In this document: positions 1 to 10,887 of the stretch, in pieces | Numbering within the stretch: position 1 is the first letter of the stretch | Layout: each line of letters begins with the position of its first letter | From: Botrytis cinerea B05.10 | Lineage: Eukaryota; Ascomycota; Leotiomycetes; Helotiales; Sclerotiniaceae | Assembly: GCF_000143535.2 (NCBI RefSeq) | Contig: NC_037315.1 | Location: 1,674,001-1,738,000 of the forward strand | Direction of reading: 5' to 3' | DNA length: 64,000 bases | The notes under the pieces: model-generated | What the model saw: only the letters and a program-made list of their open reading frames with translations | The model's database searches: none | Told to the model about the DNA's origin: nothing | Program-made: the position numbers and the translations under genes

Positions 1-670
1 AGCGCCGAGAACATGTTTGGCAGATTGTCCGTGGGATGGTGAAGATTTGCTGGTGTTGGCGGGTTGAGAAAAAGAACCTCATGTGTAAAGTTGATAATGG
101 CATCCCTACTCCATGCTTCAATCCTCGAGTGACGATCATTTTTCAACATCAAAGTTTCGTATCCCATGTTAGATAGGAGTTGCTTCCTAGATTCTCGATT
201 CACATGAAAGACAGCATGCGCAGGGTGTTTCGTAGGAAAGATATAATCTTCAGACATGTTCAGCTCTATGACACGCCCATATTCAGGAGCACATAAACCC
301 CAAATATTTTGCCGCAACTCGGGTGGTAGCCGTGGGAGTGGTGTGAAAGATTCGGGACACGGGGGAAATGATGATGGAAGTTGAGCACTTTCGAGTGGTT
401 CGGTGTCCAATTGGTCATTGAAAATCAATGAACATTCAGAGAAATCGTTGGCGTAACCTCTTTGCTTTCGGTGCGAGTGGACTGAAATATTATTAGCCAC
501 TTTCATTGAGATTTGCCCTATAACCTACCCATTCTCACAAACATTTCAAGCTCTTCCGCCAACAAATCAGAATCGGCATTATCGATGCGAAGATGTGCGT
601 AGATATTCTTGAATGCAACGCGTACGTCTTTGCCATCCAGTAGACTTTGGGGATCCTTAAAATAATCCAT
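1..670 (-). CDS. 2EXR-domain protein, partial (C-terminus beyond window)
   Basis: Two exons are visible on the minus strand: 670-529 and 481-1, joined over a 47-base intron (GTAGGT donor, GCTAAT branch point, TTTCAG acceptor) that keeps the frame. The second exon reads FTPLPRLPPELRQNIWGLC, then RVIEL, and later AVFHVNRESRK. This spacing of an F-x-x-L-P-x-E-L-R-x-x-I-W block and a V-N-R-E-S-R block is typical of the 2EXR domain, a large fungal family of unknown biochemical role that is often expanded in Leotiomycetes. The ATG at 670 is the only in-frame one in the first exon; the frame stays open up to about 709 without another ATG. The protein is cut at base 1, so its length is unknown. The family call is fairly firm; the function is not known. 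Confidence 0.78.
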
Positions 671-709
671 TCCTGTTGAGATGTGAAAATTCTGTGTTTT
701 AAGAATCAA

Positions 710-1516
710 TGATACAAGAGGGATCTGCCACTATAATGACAATGCCTATGTCTCTTTGAATCTCGGAGAAGTTGCAATCTGAATTCATTGCTAGGTAGTA
801 CTTTAATCCTTCCATTTTTGGAACTTGCAAGTCTTCCAGTCTTCAATGTCTTACCTCTCCTCCCTATTCAAGATCCGAACGGTCTTAAAAAGTTATAAAG
901 ACCTTGGAGGTTCGATTGATGGACATAGCCTCAATTCCGAGCAGGAGAACACGGTAAATAAGAGGCCAGATGTGATGAGTATCAAGTGAAATTTCCCAAC
1001 CTCAACCAGAGTATAGAATTCTGAACGATCAACATGTAGCAAAGAATTAGTAAAACTAATGCACGATTGAATACTCGGGATTGTCAAGCTTTTGACTGGG
1101 CAATGCTAGGTCAAATCCAAAGATCGATGCTGGGTTTGTGGCTGCGGCTGCAGTTGGGCCACACGATATTTCGTAAGATTACAAATCGATCAGCGCAATA
1201 TCAATCATTTCGAGTCAATGGACCATTTTGTCTAGAAAATATAAGAAACAATGTCGACGACGAGGTAAGCACCGAGTCAATATATAAGCAGGCTCGAGCG
1301 GGTTAAGAAGGTTTCTGATCCCGTGTCAAAAAATGACATCATTGCTTAAACTGGGCATGTTCGTATTCTCATTGTAATACCTCAAGTTCCTCAAGTTCCT
1401 CAAGTTCCTCAACTCACGACAAACAAAAATCTCCCTCTTCTCTTCAAATTCTCTACTTTGTACAAGCATTCGAAGCCTCTATTCTATCAAGAATAGAAAA
1501 ATAACACACAATCGCC
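710..1516. other. Intergenic, divergent promoter region
   Basis: Lies between two divergently transcribed genes and should hold both promoters. Short open frames here have no coding look. The sequence CAATATATAAGC near 1275-1286 is a possible TATA-like element for the rightward gene. A 9-base direct repeat sits in the presumed 5' leader of that gene. Confidence 0.6.
1381..1413. repeat. 9-bp tandem repeat (CTCAAGTTC)
   Basis: CTCAAGTTC occurs three times in a row followed by a partial fourth copy, about 100 bases before the ATG at 1517. It is likely in the 5' untranslated leader. Confidence 0.85.
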
Positions 1517-2055
1517 ATGGGATTATTCGCCGCAATACTCGGTCTCATTGGCACTGGCCAAATTGCCTTTACAGGATACAATCTCTATCTCTCCTCAATT
1601 GCTATCCCAAAGCTCCTCTCGTACGAAGACAAAGCTGTCAAGGCTGCAAAGTACTCAAATATCGCCGAGGAGCAATTATTCAAGACGCGAACGACACAGG
1701 CTGCTAGCGTTGGAGCTGTACGTCTTCATCTCTCACCCTCTTACACTCGTGTACCCCTCATTTCAACAATAACTAATCTCCTTGCTAGCTCCTCCTAAGC
1801 TTTCTAACTGCCACTCCCTTTCTTCTCTCCCGCTACAGCAGTAGCACGATATTTGCTCTCTCGGCAGTCAATCTCGCAGTCCTACTCGTCACAAGAGAAT
1901 ATGTAGGAGATTTTTGGAAGGGCAAAGCAAAAATGCCAATTCCAGGTACCGGTGATTTCAACGACGCAATTGGGTTGACGAATGAGATCAGAGCGAACCA
2001 AGTGTTTTTAGCGATAAGCTGGGTGGCTTATGGGGTTGTGGGTTTGTTGGCATAG
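1517..2055 (+). CDS. Small multi-span membrane protein, unknown function
   Basis: Two exons, 1517-1717 and 1789-2055, separated by a 71-base intron (GTACGT donor, TTGCTAG acceptor, phase 0), give 154-155 residues. The first exon begins MGLFAAILGLIGTGQIAFTG and is hydrophobic, followed by an amphipathic stretch of about 40 residues. The second exon opens with LLLSFLTATPFLL and then LSAVNLAVLLVTREYVGDFW, and the protein ends in another hydrophobic segment (FLAISWVAYGVVGLLA). Three or four transmembrane helices are likely. Without the intron the first frame would stop soon after, so the splice is well supported by the continuing hydrophobic pattern. I do not recognise the family; small integral membrane proteins of this type are common in ascomycetes. 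Confidence 0.75.
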
Positions 2056-2946
2056 ATGGGACAATGGGTGGACCGGATGGGATCTTGAATGGAATGGGAC
2101 GGGGTAGGGTCAAAAGGAGTTTGGATAGTTACATGTATATGGATGGTGGGTGGGATATTCTGGAGGTTTTGATAATCGGTACTCTAGGATGCATTTCATT
2201 ATTGCATAAGGAACCTGGGAATGGAAGTATAAAGTTTTGCTGATATCCGTTTCTCTGAAAATACCAAGATTTAAACCAACCGAATCTTTTTCTGTTACTC
2301 TAAATTATAGGCTTCTCTTCGCTTGCATGAAATACTTCGCTTGGAACCAAGGACATGAGCAAGGTCTCGTCTTGGTAACATTATAAATAGTACATTCATA
2401 CCCCTGGCCACAGCTGGTAAGCGCAGTCTTTAGAGGTCTAGACCTATTTTGCATGCGTATATTGTTGATGAAATTGTATTTGAACGCATTCACCATGTCT
2501 TACCCAGTTTTGTACATTGATATTGAACTCGCCCCTTTTATGTGATGAGCCGGGAAGATGAATAATACACGCTACTCAGCCTTACATAAACTTCCCTTTG
2601 ATGACCTTTGTGATCATGTCAGAAAATGCTAGTCTAAGTATGTATCCAAGACAAGGAAGATAAGTTATATTTTCACCGCGCCAACGAAAGAAATATTTCG
2701 TGTATTGCAGAGCAGGAAGGTAGTGCTCAGAGGTTCCAATTTCTTGCAGAAATCTCATTTGCCACGGATTCTGTCCCACAAAAGAGTCAGGAATACACGT
2801 ATCCACTAGCTATTAGCTTGGAACTGCAACATCTAATTTATTAAAGCATAGCTACAGCTACTTGCTTTCCTCATGATACCTCCACATCAAGTACACAGAT
2901 CTACTACAAATCCAGCTCCTTTCCATGCCCTTTACAGCTCTCGTCT
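2056..2946. other. Intergenic between convergent 3' ends
   Basis: Contains the 3' ends of the membrane protein on the left and the SDR gene on the right. Small minus-strand open frames (about 2305-2496 and 2582-2806) lack any recognisable motif and probably are chance. Nothing else seen. Confidence 0.6.
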
Positions 2947-3985
2947 CTAATTAGAAGCGAACCCCACAAGCTTCAATATACTCTCATTCCCAGTCGACCA
3001 ACTCAAGTCCTTCACTTTCTCCAATGCCCCCAACTCCCCTTGATATTTCGCCTTGATGAAACTCCAACTATCGGGACCCACCGGCAATCTCAATGGCATC
3101 TCTCCCTTTTTCTCCAGTTCCGCTGCTTCGATAATGATCTGTGCAACTTTTTCCGGCTCCGCCATATAATCTCTAAAACTATGATTATCCAAAAACGCTT
3201 CTAGCTGACGTGTGCCGGATGAAGGATCCGTATAGGCTGGATGAGCTGGAACTTTCACAACGGACGAGGTAGCGTAGTTAGTTTTAACTGCACCCGGTTC
3301 GATAATCAGGAAACGGATATTCCAAGATTTGGGAATTTCGTGATGGAGGGACTCGGTGAAACCCTCGAGTGCGAACTTGCTGGTTCTGGTTAGATATTTA
3401 AGATGCACGTGTCTTGTTGGGAAATGTAATCATACCTAGCATGATAATAAGCCTGGCCTGCAGCAGCCATCACACCACCCGACGTACTGATCTGCACGAC
3501 CAATCCACCTTTCTCTCCATTAACCTCTCTGAAAATCTTGACAGCTGCGTTTGTCAAACGGGCCACGCCCCAGAAATTTGTCTCCAAAATTTTGCGAGCG
3601 GTCTCATCAGGGATGGCTTCTGTATCGCCTAAGACGCTATAGCCGGCATTGTTAACGAGGATGTCGATGGTTTTGAAAGTAGAAAGACCGCTATCTAGCG
3701 CTTCGGTAATGGAGGATTGCGAAGTCACGTCGAGGGAAAGAGTGAGAACACGTGGAGACTTGGGAAGATAGGAGAGAGATGCGGTGTTGCGGGCTGTGGC
3801 GATGATGGAATGGGTTGTTGTGTTGAAGATTTTCTCCGCGAGAGATTTTCCCATGCCGGATGAACAACCGGTGACTTTGGAGGGTGTTAATTACGTGTTT
3901 GATGTGATTGAGGAGAGGAAGAAAACTTACTGAACCACACTGTATCAGCGGGTAGGTTGGCGTCGATCTTGATGCTGGAAGACAT
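2947..3985 (-). CDS. Short-chain dehydrogenase/reductase (SDR)
   Basis: Three exons (3985-3931, 3874-3436, 3379-2947) give 308 residues. The nucleotide-binding motif TGCSSGMG lies at residues 20-27 and depends on the first intron, which restores the N-terminal strand (DTVWFITG). NNAG is at 93-96, the catalytic serine region ISTSGG at 147-152, and YHASK at 162-166 supplies the catalytic Tyr162 and Lys166. That motif is formed across the second intron when the downstream of two nearby CAG acceptors is used, which decides the splice choice. The protein is a classical-type NAD(P)-dependent oxidoreductase; the substrate cannot be told. The C-terminal part (MPLRLPVGPDSWSFIKAKY) resembles fungal SDRs annotated loosely as oxidoreductases or ketoreductases. 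There is no clustering with biosynthetic genes. Confidence 0.9.
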
Positions 3986-4945
3986 TATTCGTTAAAGGGT
4001 TGATTTGGCTCGTTTAATACGATACTAGTAAAAGGAGACGAGATTTGAATCTGACAGGAATGCTGTTGCAATTGAAGCTGTGTTAAATGTGAAGTAGTGA
4101 GTTCCTTCTTTGCTGGACTGGATAAGACACATCTTATATACTTTTCTTCCCAACACATCACCTCCCTATCAATCGATTCAATTCTTTCCCAACCCTTCCG
4201 GCGCTTGCAGTCACATAACTCTATACGTGACAAAACATCGCAGAGTGCGGCTGCGCGGACGCGGATGCGCTTTGGAAAAACAGCCAATCAATTACAGAGA
4301 TGAAACATGTAAGTGGCTGACATTTATGCAGTGTCAGCACCGCTTTTAAATATCTGCCGTTGAGCGGTGGCGTATTCGCCGCATTGCAGTCAGCAAGTTG
4401 CATAGAATATACTGGAGCAGCCAATCAACCCTCTTGTAATCTTCACATTTCAAAATACATCCCTGTGATTTCCGCTGAAACCTCCGAAACCCCTGGACAA
4501 AATGATGGATGTGGCGGATCATCTCCAGACATTGCCAGCCTTTCAACGGGCCTGATATCGGTAGGAGACCTTTGTTTCGTAATTTTAGATATGGTTATTG
4601 GTTGCTTCACATCCAGGTTGGGGAATTTCATGACGGACAGGTGGATATCTATCTGTCGTGCCTATTCTATCGCAACACGTCATGTGCTTCTGTTGGACAG
4701 ACTTCGTAAAGTTTATTCATATACTGTTCACAATTAAGGGAGTGGGCTAGTGGAATGCATGTATTATTGACTATATAGAATTTGCTATGTGGATCTAGAT
4801 CTAAACTCGGAAGTGCAAGATATTACATATGGGCACATAAGGTGCACGTGCCATCTCTTTCCAACAATACATATGTGTGCATTCGAAGGTGTGCATTGAT
4901 CATAGACATTGATTTACAGAACATGACGACACCCAGACCTGAAAT
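3986..4945. other. Intergenic; SDR promoter and exchanger 3' end
   Basis: Upstream region of the SDR gene and downstream region of the exchanger, both on the minus strand. The longest open frame (4360-4737, plus) has no motif, signal peptide or biased composition and I do not call it. Nothing else seen. Confidence 0.55.
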
Positions 4946-6714
4946 TCAATTATACCAAGCTGCTATGGCTATCATGACATAGATCGAAAGTAACAATACA
5001 CCTTGCAAGCTGTCCCTGGTTAGCAAGTCCTAGGCCAAAGTCCGAGTGTACTCACTAATTACTCTTTCCTCCTGCAATAAGGAAATTGAATAGCAATACA
5101 GCCATGAACAGCGACGCCACCTGGAACCCGTCGAACAATAAACCCATATCGTCTATACCCCAAATCCACGCAATAATCACAATCAGAGGCGTGATGAGCA
5201 GTGAAGTCTGAAGAGATTTACCGGCCGATGCCATGATACTCAAGTCTAGTTTATCCATTCGTGCGCATGTAATTGGCATGAGATCATTATTGAGAAAAGG
5301 AAGAAGTATTAGACCAACGAAGCTGGGTGAGGCGTGATGTGCTGTCAGACCATCAATACTGTCGACGGCAAATGCAGTGTTAAAGGCGAGAACAACTGTT
5401 GCGATAATAAGGGTGGTTATACCGACCGGCATAGAGAGATGAGGCTCTATATCTTCGCCCGTGAAACCAACGGCCGGTGAAGGAGAAGACTCGCTTCTAG
5501 TGATCGTGTCCTCCGTGGAGCCTTTGACAGTCTGTTGTGGTACATTTCTGATATACTTCAATCAAAGTCAGCGCATGTTGAGCCAGTGAAGAATCTGAAG
5601 TTACCAAGCTAGCTTCTGGATTGAAGACATAGGAATGCGTTTTCAGTTGAAAAAATAGATAGATGCCATACACAAACAACAGGACAACCGCAGTTCCTCT
5701 GGACTGTGCGGCAATATTCTCCGGGGTCGAGTTTGCAAAAACATGAGATGCTGTTGGGATGATCAAGCTCGCCACAGATAAAGTTAAGAAATTAGCGACA
5801 TAACTTGCAGAGCTGACATTGAAAGACTGCTCTAGTCGATCAATTCCACCTGCAAAATAACTCGCACCCATGATCAAGAGAACTCCACCCAGAATTCCCC
5901 CAACTAGTGAGGTTTTCAAAATCTCAACTTGTCGAGTCTTGAGAAGAAGAATCGAGATCACTAATTGTACGACGTTTCCAAAAGTCATGTAGATCAATCC
6001 TCCCACAGTATTTCCAAAACGTAACATCACCTCATCCATAGCCATAGCAACAATGGAAGCACTTGGGAAAATCGCCATGAAGTTCAATATGAAATTGACG
6101 ACTGGTGGTAAATTGGTATAATTTGAAGCAAACCCCGCGGGTACAAATGGGAGAAGAAGCAACAACCATGATGAGCAGAAAATTGCCGCTATTTGTTTGA
6201 TCAGCTTCCTATTTATTGATATGCGCCTTCTCGCATATTCGTTTGCTTTGTCAATTTCACAGTTTGGTTTGTCTTCGGGGATAGGAGAGGGGCGTGGAAA
6301 GCGATGCCGGGGATGCTCTCCGAGGACAGCGCCCGTAGCCTCCTCAATATCTGGGTTACCAGCGGACGGTGGACGTAAAGGTTTCTCATCCAAGGTTATT
6401 GTGGTGAATAAAGACTCGGTACCAGGGCTAAGCCCAGCGATTTCAGCATCCGGAAGTGTATGAGCTGGTTCCAAGCGTGAAGGTGTAGCATGCGTAATAC
6501 TTTCTGCCCTTCCGGATTCCTCATCCCTCCTTCTATGGCGATTCCCATCGAAGCCATTGTCAGCCCATATTCTACCTCGTAGGAAAGGGTTCCAGCTAGG
6601 GGTTTGATCGCGCTCGGTTGCAATTATCGCGCTTCGAGCTCGGAGACGAACGTTATCTGCACACAGGTATTGTTAAAAGTGTAACACTTGATCATAACCC
6701 CATAACTCACTCAT
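4946..6714 (-). CDS. CAX-family cation/proton exchanger-like membrane protein, signature glutamates absent
   Basis: Four exons: 6714-6711, 6656-5605, 5555-5056 and 5009-4946, giving 539 residues, close to fungal vacuolar Ca2+/H+ exchangers. The first exon would hold only ATG plus one base; phase and the following WNPF-containing tail support it, but the start is less sure than the rest. After a cytosolic tail of about 150 residues come some 10-11 membrane spans with the two CAX halves. The first half reads FGNVVQLVISILLL where CAX proteins have a GN-x-x-E-L-I-V-S core; the glutamate is Gln232. The second half has GLILLPFLNNDLMP where a G-N-A-A-E-H core is expected; that glutamate is Met445. 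The last exon restores the usual C-terminal NYLQGVLLLSIYVMIA segment. It is clearly a CAX homologue; the loss of both glutamates makes normal Ca2+/H+ exchange doubtful. Confidence 0.85.
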
Positions 6715-7568
6715 ATTTCTTGATAGATAAGAGTCTTGTACCAAACTTTTGTGAAAATATCAAGTTCCGCATAGTTTCTGTTATACGGGCGTTGGGACAT
6801 GTAAGACACAGCCTCACGCGCTACATAAATGTGCCGCGGTCTCAGTTATGGAAGCGTGCCACCCGTCATTGTTATTTTGAATATGACTTTTGTTTAATAT
6901 GAATCATAGATGTTTCTCATCGCATAGGGTTAGTTTACCAGGAAATGGGAAAGAGATAGTGGGTGGAAGAATTTAGAGGTTCAGGCTCTCTTGTAGAGCG
7001 GAGCTGCCGTGGGGAGAACCCACCAAGGCACTGTACCCCAGAATCACAAGCTTTAGCCAATGATAGTTTTAGGGATTAATCCTGAACTCCTTCGTACCAA
7101 TGTCAGACTTATCAACAAGACGCACAGCACCAACCAAATGTTCCAATTCTCTTGAATTTACCTTTAATTGCAGCTTTGAATTTTTTCGATCTATATCGCT
7201 TCTTTTATAGGGGACTATCCGTGCCCACTGGAGAAGCAATGATTGATACTCGACGGACATGTGTAGTGGTGTTTGAAAATCATAATCATATATTCGCCTC
7301 CTAAGCGACGATGTGTACCTCATTTGTGGAAGACTATTTCTGTTGTATAACCACGGGAACTGACAATGGATTCAGGACAATTTCACGTTGTCCGATCTTC
7401 CTTTTCATAGTCTTTCTGACATTCGATAACATTTCAATCTTGAATCCATATAGCTCAAATCACATTAGGGTATTGGGCATTGCTGTGTCAATGATAGTTA
7501 AACAATCAGCCTCTACTACAATAATCGCCTGCTCCAAAAATGCAATGTCCTGTCCTAAATTATTGAAA
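6715..7568. other. Intergenic; exchanger promoter and ligase 3' end
   Basis: Between the exchanger start and the stop codon of the acyl-CoA ligase-like gene, both on the minus strand. Short open frames on both strands have no supporting features. Nothing else seen. Confidence 0.55.
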
Positions 7569-9495
7569 CTATAGTTTTGCAACCTTACCCTCCTCTTCCT
7601 TCTTAATCTGATCTTTGAAAACTCTCCTCAAGATCTTCCCACTAGCACTTTTCGGAATACTCTCCACCCATCTCACACCACCCCTTAATCTCTTATAATC
7701 CGCCACTCTGCCCCCTAACCACTTCTCAACCTCCATTCCTTCTCTATCTCCATACACTTTCCTATCTTCCTTTCCCACACTCACCTTCCCAACCAAAAAT
7801 CCAATCGGAACCTCCGTTTCCCGCTCTTTATCAAAGACTCCGACAACACAACAATCTTCCACCCACTCATGTTCCACCAGCACCCCTTCCAACTCTGCTG
7901 GTGCAACCTGATATCCTTTATACTTGATTAACTCTTTGACACGATCCGTTATATACATATTTCCTCTTGGATCTTGGAATCCTATATCCCCCGTTTTGAA
8001 GAACGGATACTTTGATTTCAAGGAGGGAGAAGAAGTAACTAAAGCCGCAGAAGTAGCATCCGGATTATTATGATAGCCCAGAAACACATTAGGGCCCGAG
8101 ATCCAAACTTCTCCCTCTTTACCTACAGGTACTTCTGTACCCGACGGAGACATGAATTTGACGATTTGATTTGCCAAGGGTGGTCCTACCGACCCAAGAC
8201 CATTATCATATTCGAGCTTTTTCACCGCGTTAGCGAACTTTCTATTCCAAGAATCCACATGTCAGAACCTCATCGTACCTGCATATGCGTCACCGGACTC
8301 GTCTCACTTAATCCGTAAGCTTGCCGTACTCCAACTCCCAGTCTCTCTTTCACCATGTGAATTAATTCTCTACTCAACGGAGCAGCACCCGCTACAATAC
8401 CCCTTAAGCTACTTATGTTGTATTCCCCCACTACTGGACTTTTTGCTAGATGTAGGACTATCGGCGGTGCGACGTATGTGTATGTAATTTTGAATTCTTG
8501 AATCAAAGAAAGGAAGGTGGGAAGAGAGAAAGATTTCATGACTACGGTAGGGACACCGAGATAGCAGGGAAGATGGACGAGACATTGAAGGCCTGTAACT
8601 GTTAGACTAACCCAAGCAATATATGTTGCATTGCAACAACCAATGGAAAAGAAATAGAAGAGAAGAGAAATACCATAAGCGTGAAAAAACGGCAAAACAC
8701 TCAAAATCCGATCACGATCCCATCTCATCAACTTTCCCTCCCTCGAAGCTACTTGCATCAAATTCGCCACCACATTCCCATGGGTCAACATAACACCCTT
8801 TGGCAAGCCGGTCGTTCCAGAACTATACACCAAATACGCCAAATCCTTCCCCGGGTCTACTTCCACCCTCTTCTCACTCTCCCTCCCCTCATTCCCCATA
8901 AGAATATCCCGAATCGCCCTCTCCCCCTCAGGAACCTCATCACCCTGCACCAAAATCTCAATGCTCCTCCCAGCTCCCCCATTCCCAATTTCCTCCACGC
9001 ATTCCCTTACTCTTCCCACCAACTCCCCCGTCGTGACAATAACCTTCGCCCCACAATCTCTCAAATGGTGCATCAACTCCCGCTTCGTATATACCGGATT
9101 AGCAGGACTGACTATGCCACCTATATAATGCGTTCCCCACATAGTAATAGGAGTATCGATATTATTTTCCGAGAAAAGAGCCAGGACATCGCCTTTCTGG
9201 AAGGAGTAATGGTGGCGAAGACCGAGGCCAAAAGAGATGGTTTGGGATCTGACGGAGGAGTATGTGTGTGAAGAGGTGGAAGAGGTATAAAGGACTGAAA
9301 GTTATTGAATTTCATCTCAGTTTCTGCATGTTGGAAAAATAAAATTAAAGCAGAGAACACACCTTGATCATCCGAAAACAATTTGTCCTCCCGTTCAAAT
9401 AATGTACTCCAGAGATCCGTCTCCGGGATTCCGATCTCTTCATAGAAACCCAACATCTTACCCTCTCTCAGAAGTATATTCGACTTCTCACCCAT
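7569..9495 (-). CDS. 4-coumarate-CoA ligase-like acyl-CoA synthetase, peroxisomal
   Basis: Four exons (9495-9363, 9294-8674, 8592-8279, 8216-7569) make 571 residues, normal for the 4CL-like branch of the AMP-forming ligases. These activate a carboxylic acid with ATP and load it on CoA. The phosphate-binding motif YSSGTTGLPKG is at residues 201-211. FFHAYGLQCLVHL forms across the second intron, QAYGLSETSP carries the acyl-adenylate motif, KTGDIG and the downstream ITDRVKELIKYKGYQV hinge follow, and the catalytic lysine is in PKSASGKILRR (Lys550). The protein ends in Ala-Lys-Leu, a PTS1-type peroxisomal signal, pointing to activation of fatty or aromatic acids for peroxisomal metabolism. Splice sites were chosen because each join restores a conserved block. 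The true substrate cannot be inferred. Confidence 0.92.
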
Positions 9496-10887
9496 CACCC
9501 AACTATAACAATATCCCTACAGATAATCCAGATACCAACCTCGGCGATATGATTAGAGATATGGAATTGATGCAAACCCGAGAAGATTTCTTTAAAATTG
9601 CTTCCCTACTTCCAGCAGCGCAAACACACCGAATGAAGAAAGATTCCTCAAAGGTAAATCCTCCCCCGGAATAATTCCCCTCCTAGCAGACTCCCCTTTC
9701 AGTACCTACTAATACCAATACCAATATAAATATCAACAAATCACCCAGTCCTCACTCCAATCATCGCTTTCCCTCTCCCCCCCAAGTGCCCACCCCCCAA
9801 ACCTATATACGTAAAATCCTCACCACCACAAATCCATGCACCCCGCAGAATGACAAATTCAAATCTAAATCCAGACTCACCCCTCCCCTACCAAGCCGCA
9901 AGCCGCAAGCCCCACGCACGCTACTAATCACCCCGCATCCCCGCATCCCCATTACCCCAATCCCAATCCCAGCCCCAACCCCAACCCCGGACCAAAGGCT
10001 GCCTACCTACCTACCTGCCTGCCTGCCAGCCTGCCGGGACATTCCCACTCGCCTCTCCGTAATTACAATCTACAATCCACCCAAGCACCCAACAAGTACC
10101 CCAACTAAACCCAAGGAACAAACAAGCAGGATACAGCAATCATCGCCTCAAACCATCGTACCTCTCTCTACTGGTTACTCAGTTACCGATACTACAAGTA
10201 CCGTAGATACTCATTAAAAACATGCCAAGTCTAACTAACCCACATCTGCGGTTCTACTCGTACTACGCACTCCGTTCCTTGAAGACGAGTTAGAGGTAGA
10301 TAGCATAGCTAGCCTAGATACTTTTCATTCACAATTACGAAATCAGAAGAGAAACTAGCCGCCCTCCTGAGAATCACACCAAGAACCAGACAGTGGTATA
10401 CTCGATACATAGAAATTTCTAATATCTTAACAAAAAGCCCCAAAAAAAAACAAAAAACATTGGGTATATATACTGCTTTTCATCGCAACCATACACATTA
10501 ATCATCCATATCATCCACCACTCCCAAAATCATGGGGCACCGTAAAATGAATCCATAATAAACACCCTTCACAGTCTCAAGACCCAAGTATTCCACCAAA
10601 TAACCTTTCCCTATAATCCAGCCAACGAAAAATCCTAAGAGGTCAACGGCCTAAAAGCGCTAATTCCACCCACACATTAGTTAATCCAGCCGGGACCAAT
10701 ATATTAAAGTTCTTTCATCCATTCCCAAGCGCCAATGCTCAGTCCCTGTATTTCGAACAAGATGAGGTGATTCAAATCACATAACCGTCGTGATAATCGT
10801 ACATGTGTGTCGAACACGTGTAATAATGCCTCAAAAATTCGTGGTGCTAACAAAATAAAAGACGAAAGCTCTAAAAGTCACAAAGCT
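9496..10887. other. Intergenic, C-rich low-complexity
   Basis: About 1.4 kb between the ligase start and the RBR gene stop. From about 9780 to 10140 the plus strand is strongly C-rich with short CCCCAA-like runs and a TACC/TGCC tetranucleotide stretch. The plus-strand open frame there (9786-10217) is a Pro/Thr artefact of the composition. 10440-10457 is an A-rich run. Part of the right end must be 3' untranslated sequence of the RBR gene. Confidence 0.6.
10001..10036. repeat. CTAC/CTGC tetranucleotide microsatellite
   Basis: CCTA units followed by CCTG units in register, in the C-rich interval upstream of the ligase gene. Confidence 0.8.

Noticed and set aside
4360..4737. 125-codon plus-strand frame
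   Set aside because: No recognisable motif or composition bias and overlaps several equal-looking frames on the other strand.
8681..9271. 196-codon plus-strand frame antisense to the acyl-CoA ligase gene
   Set aside because: Shadow of the coding strand; Ile/Pro/His-rich low-information translation.
9786..10217. 143-codon Pro/Thr-rich plus-strand frame
   Set aside because: Product of the C-rich repeat composition, not of coding constraint.
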